Of a stretch of 64,000 nucleotides of DNA, positions 34,998-44,799 are shown piece after piece. Each line of letters begins with the position of its first letter. Position 1 is the stretch's first letter. A program made the position numbers and the translations under genes. The notes below the pieces were generated by a model. The model had not been told where the DNA came from, made no database searches, and saw nothing but the letters and a program-made list of their open reading frames with translations. Origin of the DNA: Chitinophagaceae bacterium. GTDB lineage: Bacteria > Bacteroidota > Bacteroidia > Chitinophagales > Chitinophagaceae. Where the stretch lies: NCBI GenBank assembly GCA_016702745.1, contig JADJDJ010000003.1:868001-932000 (forward strand). The letters run 5' to 3'.

Positions 34998-37900
34998 TTA
35001 TTTCCCGGCCATGTACCGTTGAAAGACGGCTGACTGCTCCAGCATTTTGATCACGGCCGCCTGGAAACTTTCCTTCTGATCTGCCGGCCCGTTTTGTGAA
35101 GTGAAGTAAATCACCACAAACCTATTTTTTCTGAAATTGAATCCTTTCTCCGTCAGATCTTTTTGGGAGATGATAATCGTGAACAGTTTGGACTTTGTCT
35201 TCTTCTCATCATCACCCGTTGTACCTGTTTTGGCATAATAGAAATAAGGTGATCCGTTTTTGAGCATGCCACCGAGTTTAGCGGCAGTCCCCCGATACAG
35301 GGCATCCCGCATACCCGTGAATACGCCTTCCTTCATCAGTTGCTGGTATTCATTATACCGCACTCCCCCATCCGTATCAAATCCGGTAAAGCTTTTCTCC
35401 CCGGCAAAAGGATTCAGGGTTAACTGGTAGTCCCGGTTCTGAGAGACCAGCTTGCCAAAAGCATCCAACATTTTAACCGGTGGTATCATGACCTGGCTGC
35501 TTCCTTTTACATGTCCGCGGAAGGAGGCCATGAATACTTCATTAGGTTTGTTGGCATGCATCCCGGTTCCCTTCTGATCAAAAAGGGCATATTCCGGTAA
35601 TACAAATCCTGAGCGCTGAAAGCCCCTGCCAAATAAGGCAGAATCATAGGCCGTTTGAAAATGATCATAGCCCCTGCCGGCCCTGCTGGTATGAATACCA
35701 AAATTGATTTGTAATCCGGCCGATACAAATGAACTGTCTGATCCGAAATTGGCCTTACCCGACTGATAACCCGGCCAGTGCTCAAAGCCATCCAGCCAGT
35801 AATCCTTTCCTTTATAACTGAACCAGGGCCAATGCAGGGCAGCTCCCGGCCTTTCACGGGTGAATTGCTGCAACAATAATGAAGGAAGTTCCTGTTTGGA
35901 ATAGGAGCCCAGTAATAAAAGATTGGAGTGATAATAATTATCCGAATACCTGATATAGTCGGTCACATTGCTGATCCTTCCATTGTTCTTTTCAAAATCA
36001 TAGGGGGCCACTTTTTCACCACCATAGTACTCCTGTTTTTCTGTGAAGCCTTCACTTGAAAATGCATTCCAGTCAAGTCCCAGCCTGGAAGCAATCGCAG
36101 CAAATACAATCGGTTTTAAAGTAGAACCAGGACCAGGGTTGAGCCGCATCAGGTTGATATTGCCGATCCGTTTACGTAATACGGATGGGGGTACTGTTCC
36201 ATTCTCCCCATTCATTGCCTGGCGCAATGATGCTTTATCATTGGGGTCCGGGCGATCCATTCCTTTGATATAATCAGGCATGGCCCAGATCCTTCCATTA
36301 CCATCGGCAATGCTGATTGCATATTCTGCACCGGTATTCCGGGCGGTATCCTCATTCACCATTTGCCGGATCATCCGGGAGAGTGAATCAGTCAATACCG
36401 CATCAAGAGAAATATACACATGCCGGTTCATTTTTTCTTTGCCGGTATTATCGGCGGCAATACTCTCTGCAAAATTCCTGGCCCAGATAAAATCAGCCCC
36501 TGCCGGATAATGATAGAACCGGGATCCGTTGACATAATAATTTTTCATCCAGGCATCCGGTTCCAGCTTTACCAGCCAGTCTTCTTTTCCTGACGGATCA
36601 TGGATGATATACTGAGATGGATTGTTCATCGCGAGACTATCCCCGGGCTGTACTACCAGGGTTTTCCCTTCTCTTACCAATTCCAGTTTTTTATCCGATG
36701 TATTCAGGAGCAGTAATTTGCTATTCGAGGTTTGTCCTGCTTTACTGGTGAAACTGAACTGCCATCCATTGATTGTTGTTATTCCATTCTCTGCTTCCCG
36801 ATCTGACAAATGATATTGCAATGACTGCCCATCACCGGTATGATAGAAACTGATATTACAATAAGCGGTATCCCCGTACACTGAACCTCTCCATAATTGT
36901 TGCAGGTGCGGAGGCGCTTCCACATGAAAATAATTTTCGTTGATGGCCAGTTCCGGTTTACCACTGTTGAGATCCAGGAAGAGCATCCGGTTCGGATCCA
37001 GGTGCTGCGAAAAGGCAGCGCTGATATATTGTTTTAATTGCTGTTGCAGAATGAGCGGTGCATCATTCAGTTCGCCGGCTTCCCACAATTGTTTCAGGTT
37101 AGCAGTAAATAACTGGTCTTTGCGGTAGAGCGGCCATTTACGGCTATTCGCAGCCGTATCCACATCATCCCATAAAGGTTGAATGCGGCTGGCCGTATAA
37201 GTTTCCATTCCGGTGGAAAGTCCGGCTACCCCAAAATCCTTATCCCGGTTATACTGTGGTTGTACAAAAAACAATAGCAGGAGTAATCCGCCGAGTACCA
37301 CGGCAGCCGGTAATAATTTTTTCCGGTTGGAATACTGCTGCAAAGGCAGATGCCTGAAACAAAGAATCACCGCAATGATCAAAAGGGCCGGAAACAACAC
37401 AGACTGCTTACTCAGGATACTGCCAAAAGGAAGATCCTGTCCAAAGAAAATATAGCGGCCCGTTGCGGCGAGGATCACGAGCAATGCGGTGATGATAAGA
37501 TAGTTTAAAATCGCAAAGCCGGTACTGACTGCCGCATAACCAGGATTGATCCGGTTGGTAAAATCAGGATAGAGTTTATAAAATGAAGCCAGCAATGAAA
37601 CCGGTAAGAGGAGGAGCACCACATACAATAGGGCCGGCCATCTTCCATGTTCTGCAATCAGGAAGCGACTGGTCACCAGGTCCGTGGCCTGTGCATTATA
37701 CCTGGCTCCCCGGTTCTGCGGGGCATGCGGTAACAAACGGAAACCGGTTTGATTGATCCCGGGATTATGTTGCGGATCAATAAAAGTATTAATGAACCAT
37801 TGGTTCTGTGCTGCCCTGATCACCGGCTCGTATCCATCTCCGTTGGCATAGGCTTTTTCAATGGCTGCTGCAGCCGGCATGGATAGTACATCCACCCGGT

Positions 37901-38583
37901 AACGGGTCATGGCTGCTTTTTCCTGGATTTTTTCTTTAGGGAAGAAGAAGGCAGCCATTAAAAAAAAGTACCAGGAGCAGGCTGCCACTGATCAGTTTTA
38001 CTTTAGCAACGGTTAAATTAAGCAGCCTGCTCACTGTATAACTGATCAACAGCGCCATCCCGAAACAAAGCAGCAGGTACAACCACTGTGGTAATTCCAG
38101 CAGGATCCTGAACAACATGGGACCATAGAGCAGGTTGATGGCAAAGAGTAAAAGAAAAATGATACCCGCAACACCGAGGAATGCAGCATTATTACGGCTG
38201 CCGGCAGATAAACCTGCAATACTGTAATTGATCAATAAAAAAGATTCATGAAAAAGCAGGAAGTTGAGAAAGACCAGGGCAAACCCGATATCAACCAATG
38301 AAAAAACCATCAATAGACTAAGTGATAATAGTAATCGTGCGGGATTACTGATCAGCAGGTGCATTTTACGGGAAGTGTCCACTTTCCACCAGCTTTTACC
38401 GGATGCAACGAGCAGGGGTGAAAAGCCTGTAGCCAGCCAGGTGAAAACAAAATAAATCAATACTAATCCGATGGCCAGGTGCCGGCAGACGGATGCATCA
38501 AAATGACTGAAGTATGCAATGGCTGCTCCCGCCAGTAATACCAGTAACCAACCGGACCAGAACAATACTCGGGTTCTTGTCAT
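34998..38583 (-). CDS. Polytopic (SEDS-like) - penicillin-binding transpeptidase fusion (frameshift at 37960)
   Basis: Two frames join at the A8 run 37960-37967 (LLLVLFF-LMAAFFFPKEKIQEK) to give about 1,195 residues. The N-terminal 460 residues hold ten or so membrane helices; the segment ATDLVTSRFLIAEHGRWPALL and the later GRYIFFGQDLPFGS recall the TDFIFAV and PLPFxSYG regions of FtsW/RodA. The C-terminal half is a transpeptidase: SxxK Ser in PGSTLKPIVF near residue 820, SDN in RYSDNYYHSN near 880, KTGT in YYAKTGTTGD near 1117. This would make one protein of the two peptidoglycan synthase parts. The transpeptidase call is firm, the SEDS call tentative. It is the last gene of the five-gene operon. 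Confidence 0.72.
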
Positions 38584-38588
38584 TTTAT

Positions 38589-40280
38589 CTAGGATGCCCG
38601 GCTGAGGTTCCTGCTGACATTTCGTTGGGAATGATAAGCAGTCTCCATCGAGTACCGATCTGTACTTTTTCCAGCAGCTCGTTTTACCAGTCTGTAAATT
38701 TTTCTGAACAGAAATTGTAAAAGCCCGGAACCAAATACTAAACCGAGTAAGAGAGTAGCGATTACAATAATGGCAAAATTCCACAGACTATTCAATTGCT
38801 GTACAGATGGAAGATCCAGTCCTTCAAATGGAGGAAAACTTTTATAACGCCAGTAGAGGAAGAAGCGGGTTGTCAGCAATACGATGACCACGGCTGAAAG
38901 CACCTGCCAGACCCAGCTGAGTTGTGCAGAAGGGCTGATCAGTCCTGTCAGGAACACACAGATAAAATAAAAGAACAAGGATCCGAAAATGATCCATTGC
39001 CACAGTGAAGCCGGTAATAAAAAGGAACCGAGTTTCCAGTTATACGTATCTATGATCGAAAACTCCCAGGTTAATCCCGATTGTTTGGCAGGCAGAAACA
39101 GATTTTTCTTTGCGGCACTGAAGGGTACGCCCCCTCCTCCTGCTAAAGACCATTGCAGGGAAACCGGTTGCCCGGCTCTTTCTTTCTGATAACTCAGCAA
39201 TACCGGATTGAACCCGGTTGTACTATCGCCCGGAAATGCCGGGAAAAGATACCCTTCATTAAAAACAGCTGGTAATCGGCCAAGATCGGTACTCGAGGCC
39301 ACAAGGAATTTTAAAACCGGATAAGTACCCGGATGATCTGTTGCATTTGTTCTCTCTTCTGTTAAAGGATAAGAAACCGGATAACGGTTTTGTAAACGGA
39401 AACTGTCTGCCCCGGCATTCTGAAGCAAATACTGGCTTTTTCCTTTTTCAGGAAACCCAAGACCCCAGCCAATTAAATTTCCATCCTTGAGGCTGGCTGT
39501 ACTGACCAAATTATCAATTGATAAAACGGTTTGATCTATACTTACATTACCGGCAAACCGGAATAAGGCAGCCGAGGCAAAAAAACGAAGTTGTCCATCT
39601 GCTTCCTCTGAAAATCCATCCCGGAGCAGGTAGATTTGTTTTAATCCTCCTGCCATGTTTTCATTTGAAGCAAAACCGGATGCAATCAATACACTATCAT
39701 TTTTGAACAGCTCCCATGCACTGCTGCCTCTTTTGATTTCTTTGATGGCATATCCGGCGGACTGATTATTGATCCGCAGTATAAATTCTTTATCAGATTT
39801 CACCTGCAGGTTTACGGATTGTGAATCTGCCTGGAAGGAGATGGAATGTCCAACCGCTTCCCAACTCTTTGACAGCAGTTTGCTGCTGCCATTCTCCCGG
39901 GAATAAAAAGGCTCATCTGCATAATCCGATTCCAGCTGAAAGGCCCCGTTTGATTTGCTGATCCGGAAATGACTATAGGCCTTCGACTGCTGACCGGCCG
40001 TATCCGTACTGCCCAATAAAACTGTACCATTAACACGGAAACCATCATGGCGGATAAAATGATGATCGAGATTGCTGATACTCCCTGACCGAAGCGGAGC
40101 ATGAAAGGAAAACCAGAGAAAGAAAAAACAGGCAGCGGTGATCAACAGGATCACCCAGGGAAAATCTTTTCGTTGCCGGCCATTACGGATAAAACTCCGG
40201 TAATAGAGAAAGCCGTACCCGATTATGAGCAGGGCGGAAAAGAGGTAGAGGAAACTAAGGCTTGTAATAAATGAAAACAT
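38589..40280 (-). CDS. Membrane protein with large extracytoplasmic beta domain
   Basis: The protein has 563 residues. Two N-terminal membrane helices (about 3-27 and 41-61) are followed by about 340 residues without helices, rich in Ser, Gly and aromatic residues and predicted as beta strands, then three C-terminal membrane helices (about 425-445, 458-480 and 505-530) and a basic cytoplasmic tail. I recognise no family. The middle part probably sits in the periplasm. It is 5 bases upstream of the transpeptidase fusion and 3 bases downstream of the coiled-coil gene, so it belongs to the same operon and probably the same complex. Confidence 0.7.
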   Translation of the reverse strand: MFSFITSLSFLYLFSALLIIGYGFLYYRSFIRNGRQRKDFPWVILLITAACFFFLWFSFHAPLRSGSISNLDHHFIRHDGFRVNGTVLLGSTDTAGQQSKAYSHFRISKSNGAFQLESDYADEPFYSRENGSSKLLSKSWEAVGHSISFQADSQSVNLQVKSDKEFILRINNQSAGYAIKEIKRGSSAWELFKNDSVLIASGFASNENMAGGLKQIYLLRDGFSEEADGQLRFFASAALFRFAGNVSIDQTVLSIDNLVSTASLKDGNLIGWGLGFPEKGKSQYLLQNAGADSFRLQNRYPVSYPLTEERTNATDHPGTYPVLKFLVASSTDLGRLPAVFNEGYLFPAFPGDSTTGFNPVLLSYQKERAGQPVSLQWSLAGGGGVPFSAAKKNLFLPAKQSGLTWEFSIIDTYNWKLGSFLLPASLWQWIIFGSLFFYFICVFLTGLISPSAQLSWVWQVLSAVVIVLLTTRFFLYWRYKSFPPFEGLDLPSVQQLNSLWNFAIIVIATLLLGLVFGSGLLQFLFRKIYRLVKRAAGKSTDRYSMETAYHSQRNVSRNLSRAS

Positions 40281-40283
40281 GGA

Positions 40284-41278
40284 TTATCCCTTATTAAGAT
40301 TGGTTTCTTCAAATACCGGATAGGACAATTGCTGAATACCTGCATGATCCAAACCGAGGCGGAGCACTAAGGCGCGGCTGCCGGATTCGCGGTTTAATTT
40401 TCTCAGCCGCTCTTCATTCAGCTGTTGTCCGTTACTGAGTGCTTTTAATCTTTCCACGATGGTACCACCCACCGCCAATTCACTGACCCGGAGATAGAGG
40501 TACTCGATATACAAAAAAGAAAGAGAGAGCAGCAGATCCATCAGTTTTTCCTTATCCCCGGCTGTCATTTTAGCCGGCTGATTTTTATTGGCATCTGCCA
40601 GTTGTAATAAGGGTTTCAGGAATTTTTCATAAGCCTGCTCTGCAATTGCTTTTTCAGTGGCCATCACGGCTTGTAAAGCAGCTGCTGATTGCAGGGATCC
40701 ATCGTTGCCGGGATACTGTTTTATTTTATAGGATTGCTGCAGGAGTTTAGACAGCTGATCGTATTCCCTGCTGATTCCATTATGCTCGGTGATGATGGCC
40801 TGCAATCCTTCATTTTCTTTGGTGAGTCTGCTGATCATGGTTTGCAGGTTCTCCCCTTTTTCTTCTGCTGCATTTGCCTTTTTCCGGTCTTTGCAGCTCC
40901 GGATTCCGGCACGGATGATTTGTTATTGACTCCTGATGAAATCAGTTTTCGCAGCCATTTATTCTGCCGGTAGGAAAGCAGTAATTGAACCAGCAGCAAA
41001 AGAATGATGACAGCTGCTCCTGCCAATAATAAATTAACGGGTATTGCGGCCGGTTCGGAGGCTTCCTCTTTTTTGACATCAACGGGGATGACCTGCTGAT
41101 GTGCTTTTATTAAAGAGTCCAGTTCTTTGCGCAGGAGCACGGGGTTTCTGTCTGCCAGTTCTTTGTCAGTCAGACTATCGGCAATCCTAACCTGTTTTAA
41201 CTCCGGTGGCTTTTGTGCGGCCAGGGGTCCTGCCAAAAAGGCGATCAGCAGGAATCCGGTTATTTTCTTTTTCATCAT
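40284..41278 (-). CDS. Bitopic coiled-coil protein (frameshift at 40879)
   Basis: In the raw sequence this appears as two overlapping genes of 147 and 184 residues. Adding one base to the T5 run at 40879-40883 fuses them into about 331 residues, reading GAAKTGKKANAAEEKGENL into MISRLTKENEGLQ. The product has a signal peptide (FLLIAFLAGPLAAQ), a short periplasmic stretch, one membrane helix (IPVNLLLAGAAVIILLLLV) and a cytoplasmic coiled coil. This layout recalls bitopic division or elongation scaffolds. It is four bases from the actin-like ATPase gene and three bases from the next membrane protein gene. No family is recognised. Confidence 0.65.
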
Positions 41279-41281
41279 ATT

Positions 41282-43666
41282 TCAAAATTGAAAAAATCCA
41301 AAAACTGATTTTCTTTTACGTTGTTTTACCGGGCCAGACTTTGGCAAATCTGTTTTATTGATATCCCGGTGGACGGCAGCCAGTGAAGGCATTTCGCCAT
41401 CATAATTCGGAAACATCGAAATCGCTTTTAGATCCTGGGCCATGGAATAATTTTCAGGAACAGGAGCCAGAACACTGTACAATGATTTTACATCTTTCAC
41501 CCGTTGGTTTTCCATTAATCGCAGATAAATATTATCCCGGGTAAAACAGATATCAATGGTTTTATTCTTGAATGCTTTCAGTTCCTGGTTATTTCTCCGT
41601 ACCACGGCAGTATTGTACAGGATATCATTACAGGGATCAATCTTCAATCCCCGATAGAGGAAGAGGTTATTATTCAACACATCGTTATTGCGGGATAAAC
41701 CTTCTTTTCTGTCCACCGGCATACCGGTAAAATCTGTAATCTTATAAGCCCCGCTGAAGGCTCCATACAAGGCCACGTTTTTGTTATTGAGTGTTCTGCC
41801 GGAAGGGAGCATACGGATACTGACCTGGTTATGCAGTAAGTCCTGAAGGGCTGCTTCCATTTTTTCTCTCAGCAATCCTGAATAAAAGGCACGGCCGCTG
41901 AGCAGGACCAGTTTGGTTCTTTTGCGGATATCTTTTGTCATCACATCCCTGATTCCGCTGATCACCGCGTGCACGATGCAATCCACTGCCTGATGAATCA
42001 AACCGGTAACTTCCTCATCCCAGCGGATGGTTCTGTTCTTTAAAATATCAACACTATAAGCCAGCAAAGTGGAGGGATCCTTGTGCAGATTGCCGATGGT
42101 TCTTTCTGTGCTGAATGCATTTTCGGCCAGTTGGGCAAAGGCTTCGGGACCAATCGCCTGCCGCTGATCAAAATGTCTCTTTTGTTCTTCCATCAGCTGG
42201 ATAAAACCTAGTACATCAGCTGTGAGGTTCTGATCAAGAATGTAACGGCTGATAAATTCTTTGATGGTATGATCGTTATTACCCGGAATGGCGCGAAGCA
42301 CGAGGGTCAGGTAATCTTCAATAAATCCGTAGAGCAGTACATTACCGGCACCAGCAAAACCGGTGCGGAAGAAACTGGAATAATTTTCATTATCATCTGC
42401 CAGCAGCATGGAAATATCGGTGGTTCCTTTTCCGCTATCAATCACCAGGGCCATTTCTCCATTGGAGAGTTGTACTTCTTCGGGATGGGTTTGCTGGTAT
42501 CCCATAAAGGCCGCATCGCTTTCCGAAATCGTTTCGTATTCAATGGCCAGGGCGGCTGACTGAATTCCCAGTGAGTGGAGCATGGCATTGGTTTGTTGCC
42601 GGAGCTGACTGAGTAACCCAAACACATCGTGTTGGGTATAGATATTCGGAACCAGAAGGGTTACAATCAAACCGCCCTGCTGAAAACCGGGTTTGGTGCT
42701 GATCATTAATCGCAGGAGCCGGAGCAGGATAGCGCTGATCAGTTCCTGTTTATGATAGCGGATACTGTAATCTTCGGTATGGTCAGCGGCACTGAGCTGG
42801 ATACTTTTTTCAATCCCCAGTTTCAGGTTGGGAATAATTTCATATTCATCGCGGAAACCAGCCTCGGTGGCTGCTACTTCTTTCCGGGTGATGAACAAAC
42901 GGATTTCATCATTGCGGAAATCATCAGTGAAATTGAAGGGGAAATTTTTTCTGGCTGCCTTACTGATATTTTTCCGGATGGCATAAAAAGACCGGTACAA
43001 CATGGGCTGACCCGGTTCAAGGTTCAGGAAATCTTCTTTACGGATGGCCTGATCATTGCTGGCCGATTTAAGTTTACTCATGATATTTTCCAGGATATCA
43101 TATTGCACAATGGTGGATTGTGGCCCTCCATTGCGATAACCTACCTGACTGGCTTCACTGCCAAAATCAATCACTACCCGGTTGCAGTCTGCCGGTTGTA
43201 CAATATGGAATTGCAGCAAGGTGGTATAGCGATCTCCATCTTCTGTACAAAGCGAGATACTCAGTTCAAGGGCAGGTTGGGAAGAGCGGTACTGATAAAT
43301 ACCAACCGACAATTTCTTTTGCGCTTCCATATAATCCAGCCGCAATCCGGTTTCTTCATCATGAAAAGGAATGACGGTAAAGCTTCCGGTTTTCCGGATC
43401 TCCAATTCAAAACCGGCTGAAGTTTTATGCAGGGAAACGGTACATTCCCTGAGCGGTATATCCTGCAGGGCGGATGGGGCCAGCTGGTTAAGGCTGATCT
43501 TATCGGGATCTTCCAGACTAAGTAACGGAGTAAGTACCCGGTCTTCTGCACTCACTACAAAATTAAAATCCGGCAGCACTTTGGGTACGGATTCCAACCG
43601 GGTGATAAAGTACCGGTCGCTGCGGATCAGGGTAGGCAGGTAATAAATAGCCATTTCTTTTTTCAT
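41282..43666 (-). CDS. Actin/Hsp70-fold ATPase
   Basis: The 794-residue protein has an N-terminal beta-rich part (about 1-160) and then the actin/Hsp70 ATPase core. The phosphate-1 motif is VVIDFGSEASQVGYRNG (167-170 DFGS), phosphate-2 is LVIDSGKGTTDISML near 410, and the adenosine motif is LVLLSGRAFYSG near 585. No membrane helix is present. The start at 43666 follows the upstream stop by 17 bases; a longer frame exists but overlaps that gene. Distant relatives could be FtsA, MreB, StbA or the SrfB virulence-factor family. In this operon it would be the cytoplasmic ATPase for a membrane-bound machine. A filament-forming role is inference. Confidence 0.75.
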   Translation of the reverse strand: MKKEMAIYYLPTLIRSDRYFITRLESVPKVLPDFNFVVSAEDRVLTPLLSLEDPDKISLNQLAPSALQDIPLRECTVSLHKTSAGFELEIRKTGSFTVIPFHDEETGLRLDYMEAQKKLSVGIYQYRSSQPALELSISLCTEDGDRYTTLLQFHIVQPADCNRVVIDFGSEASQVGYRNGGPQSTIVQYDILENIMSKLKSASNDQAIRKEDFLNLEPGQPMLYRSFYAIRKNISKAARKNFPFNFTDDFRNDEIRLFITRKEVAATEAGFRDEYEIIPNLKLGIEKSIQLSAADHTEDYSIRYHKQELISAILLRLLRLMISTKPGFQQGGLIVTLLVPNIYTQHDVFGLLSQLRQQTNAMLHSLGIQSAALAIEYETISESDAAFMGYQQTHPEEVQLSNGEMALVIDSGKGTTDISMLLADDNENYSSFFRTGFAGAGNVLLYGFIEDYLTLVLRAIPGNNDHTIKEFISRYILDQNLTADVLGFIQLMEEQKRHFDQRQAIGPEAFAQLAENAFSTERTIGNLHKDPSTLLAYSVDILKNRTIRWDEEVTGLIHQAVDCIVHAVISGIRDVMTKDIRKRTKLVLLSGRAFYSGLLREKMEAALQDLLHNQVSIRMLPSGRTLNNKNVALYGAFSGAYKITDFTGMPVDRKEGLSRNNDVLNNNLFLYRGLKIDPCNDILYNTAVVRRNNQELKAFKNKTIDICFTRDNIYLRLMENQRVKDVKSLYSVLAPVPENYSMAQDLKAISMFPNYDGEMPSLAAVHRDINKTDLPKSGPVKQRKRKSVFGFFQF

Positions 43667-43683
43667 AGTACTGTCGTGATTGA

Positions 43684-44517
43684 TTATTGTGGCTTGCCAT
43701 CGCGGCAAAACCAGCGATCATTTTGATTATTGTTGGAAACAGATTCGATGGAATAACAGAAGTTGAAGCTTTTGGACCTGATAGAAGCAATGGCCAGAGA
43801 AAGCGAATCGCCCCGGAAGGAGCCATTCAACTGACGGTTCAATACTTTATCATAGCGAATGCCTTTGAACTGGATTGTATCGGCGATACTGCTCTTGCCG
43901 TTTTTCCAGGACAGGATGCGGATCACGGCTTCATCAATCAGGTAGCCGGTGGTATTATCCATGCTGATATTGATATTGGTGATCCGGCTGGTAGTCCCTT
44001 TTTTTTCTTTGTCGGCTTTCAGACTGGCCTGCAGATAATCGGGCCAGTTATTCCGGATACGGAGATTAGTCCGGGTCCCTTTATCCAGTGCTTTTCCTCT
44101 CTGCCATTCAATCACCAGGGCCAGTGAATCGGGATCCAGTTGGGGCACATTGGCAGGCCGGATGGTGGAATTGGAAATCGAACCGCTTGCTTCCCATCCG
44201 GCGCGGGTGAAATTAAAAATCAGTAAGGCGGCGGCAATCGCAGCAAGGCTGTAACCCAGCATGGTCCATCCTTTCTTTTTTTGTACAGGAATAGTAGCAA
44301 GCTCAGGTGATGTTAAAGGAGAAGGACTTGTTTGGAGGAAGGTCCCTTTCGGTTGCTGGCTGATAAATGCAGTGGCGCTGATCCACTCATTACTGTGAAA
44401 CACCCATATCCTTGCCCTGGCTGGTTCTGGTGCGGAACTGATAAGGGCAAGAAGTTCTTCTTTTGAATGTACTTCCCTGACCCCGTTGGTTCCGTCGGTG
44501 AATAAAAACTTATCCAT
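43684..44517 (-). CDS. GYF-like N-terminal, single-span membrane protein
   Basis: This 277-residue protein opens the operon. Residues 1-55 (KFLFTDGTNGVREVHSKEEL ... ARIWVFHSNEWISATAF) resemble the GYF_2 domain, which binds proline-rich peptides. A Pro/Thr linker and one membrane helix follow (about 95-115, MLGYSLAAIAAALLIFNF). The C-terminal 160 residues have alternating polar beta-strand features and probably lie in the periplasm. The GYF resemblance is a pattern match only. The start at 44517 is the first ATG and no promoter box is clear; GGTACC precedes it. Confidence 0.65.
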   Translation of the reverse strand: MDKFLFTDGTNGVREVHSKEELLALISSAPEPARARIWVFHSNEWISATAFISQQPKGTFLQTSPSPLTSPELATIPVQKKKGWTMLGYSLAAIAAALLIFNFTRAGWEASGSISNSTIRPANVPQLDPDSLALVIEWQRGKALDKGTRTNLRIRNNWPDYLQASLKADKEKKGTTSRITNINISMDNTTGYLIDEAVIRILSWKNGKSSIADTIQFKGIRYDKVLNRQLNGSFRGDSLSLAIASIRSKSFNFCYSIESVSNNNQNDRWFCRDGKPQ

Positions 44518-44748
44518 TCCGGTACCTTTCTGTTTGGTTAAGCGTATAAAGGGGTCAAATAGGCGTTTGTGGTATTGAACTGAAAAATTACATCCTGCAG
44601 CGATGCGCTGTTAGCCGTGGCAAGGGAGACAACAATATTTTATGAATTAGCGGGCGAAAAAAGTAAGTCATACGACACAAGTCAGCAGTCTGTCACCCTG
44701 AGCTTGTCGAAGGGTGATTCAGTGTACTAAAGCCAATGTAATTGATAT
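44518..44748. other. Intergenic stretch with a dispersed-repeat core
   Basis: No gene is visible. The segment 44691-44717 holds TGTCACCCTGAGCTTGTCG followed by AAGGGTGA, an inverted repeat of a type common in Bacteroidota. It shares the core GCTTGTCGAA with the terminator at 20723. Confidence 0.5.
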
Positions 44749-44776
44749 AAAAAAAAGCCGGGAAAAGATCCCGGCT
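44749..44776 (-). terminator. Terminator after the astacin-like gene
   Basis: On the minus strand the stem AGCCGGGA/TCCCGGCT with a short loop is followed by T8. It lies 24 bases after the stop codon at 44800. Confidence 0.85.
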
Positions 44777-44799
44777 ACTGCTATAATCAATGCAATTCT

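Noticed and set aside
40284..41278. Two separate translationally coupled genes (ATGA overlap)
   Set aside because: The four-base overlap looked like coupling, but adding one base to a T5 run merges both into a continuous coiled-coil protein, in line with the other errors.
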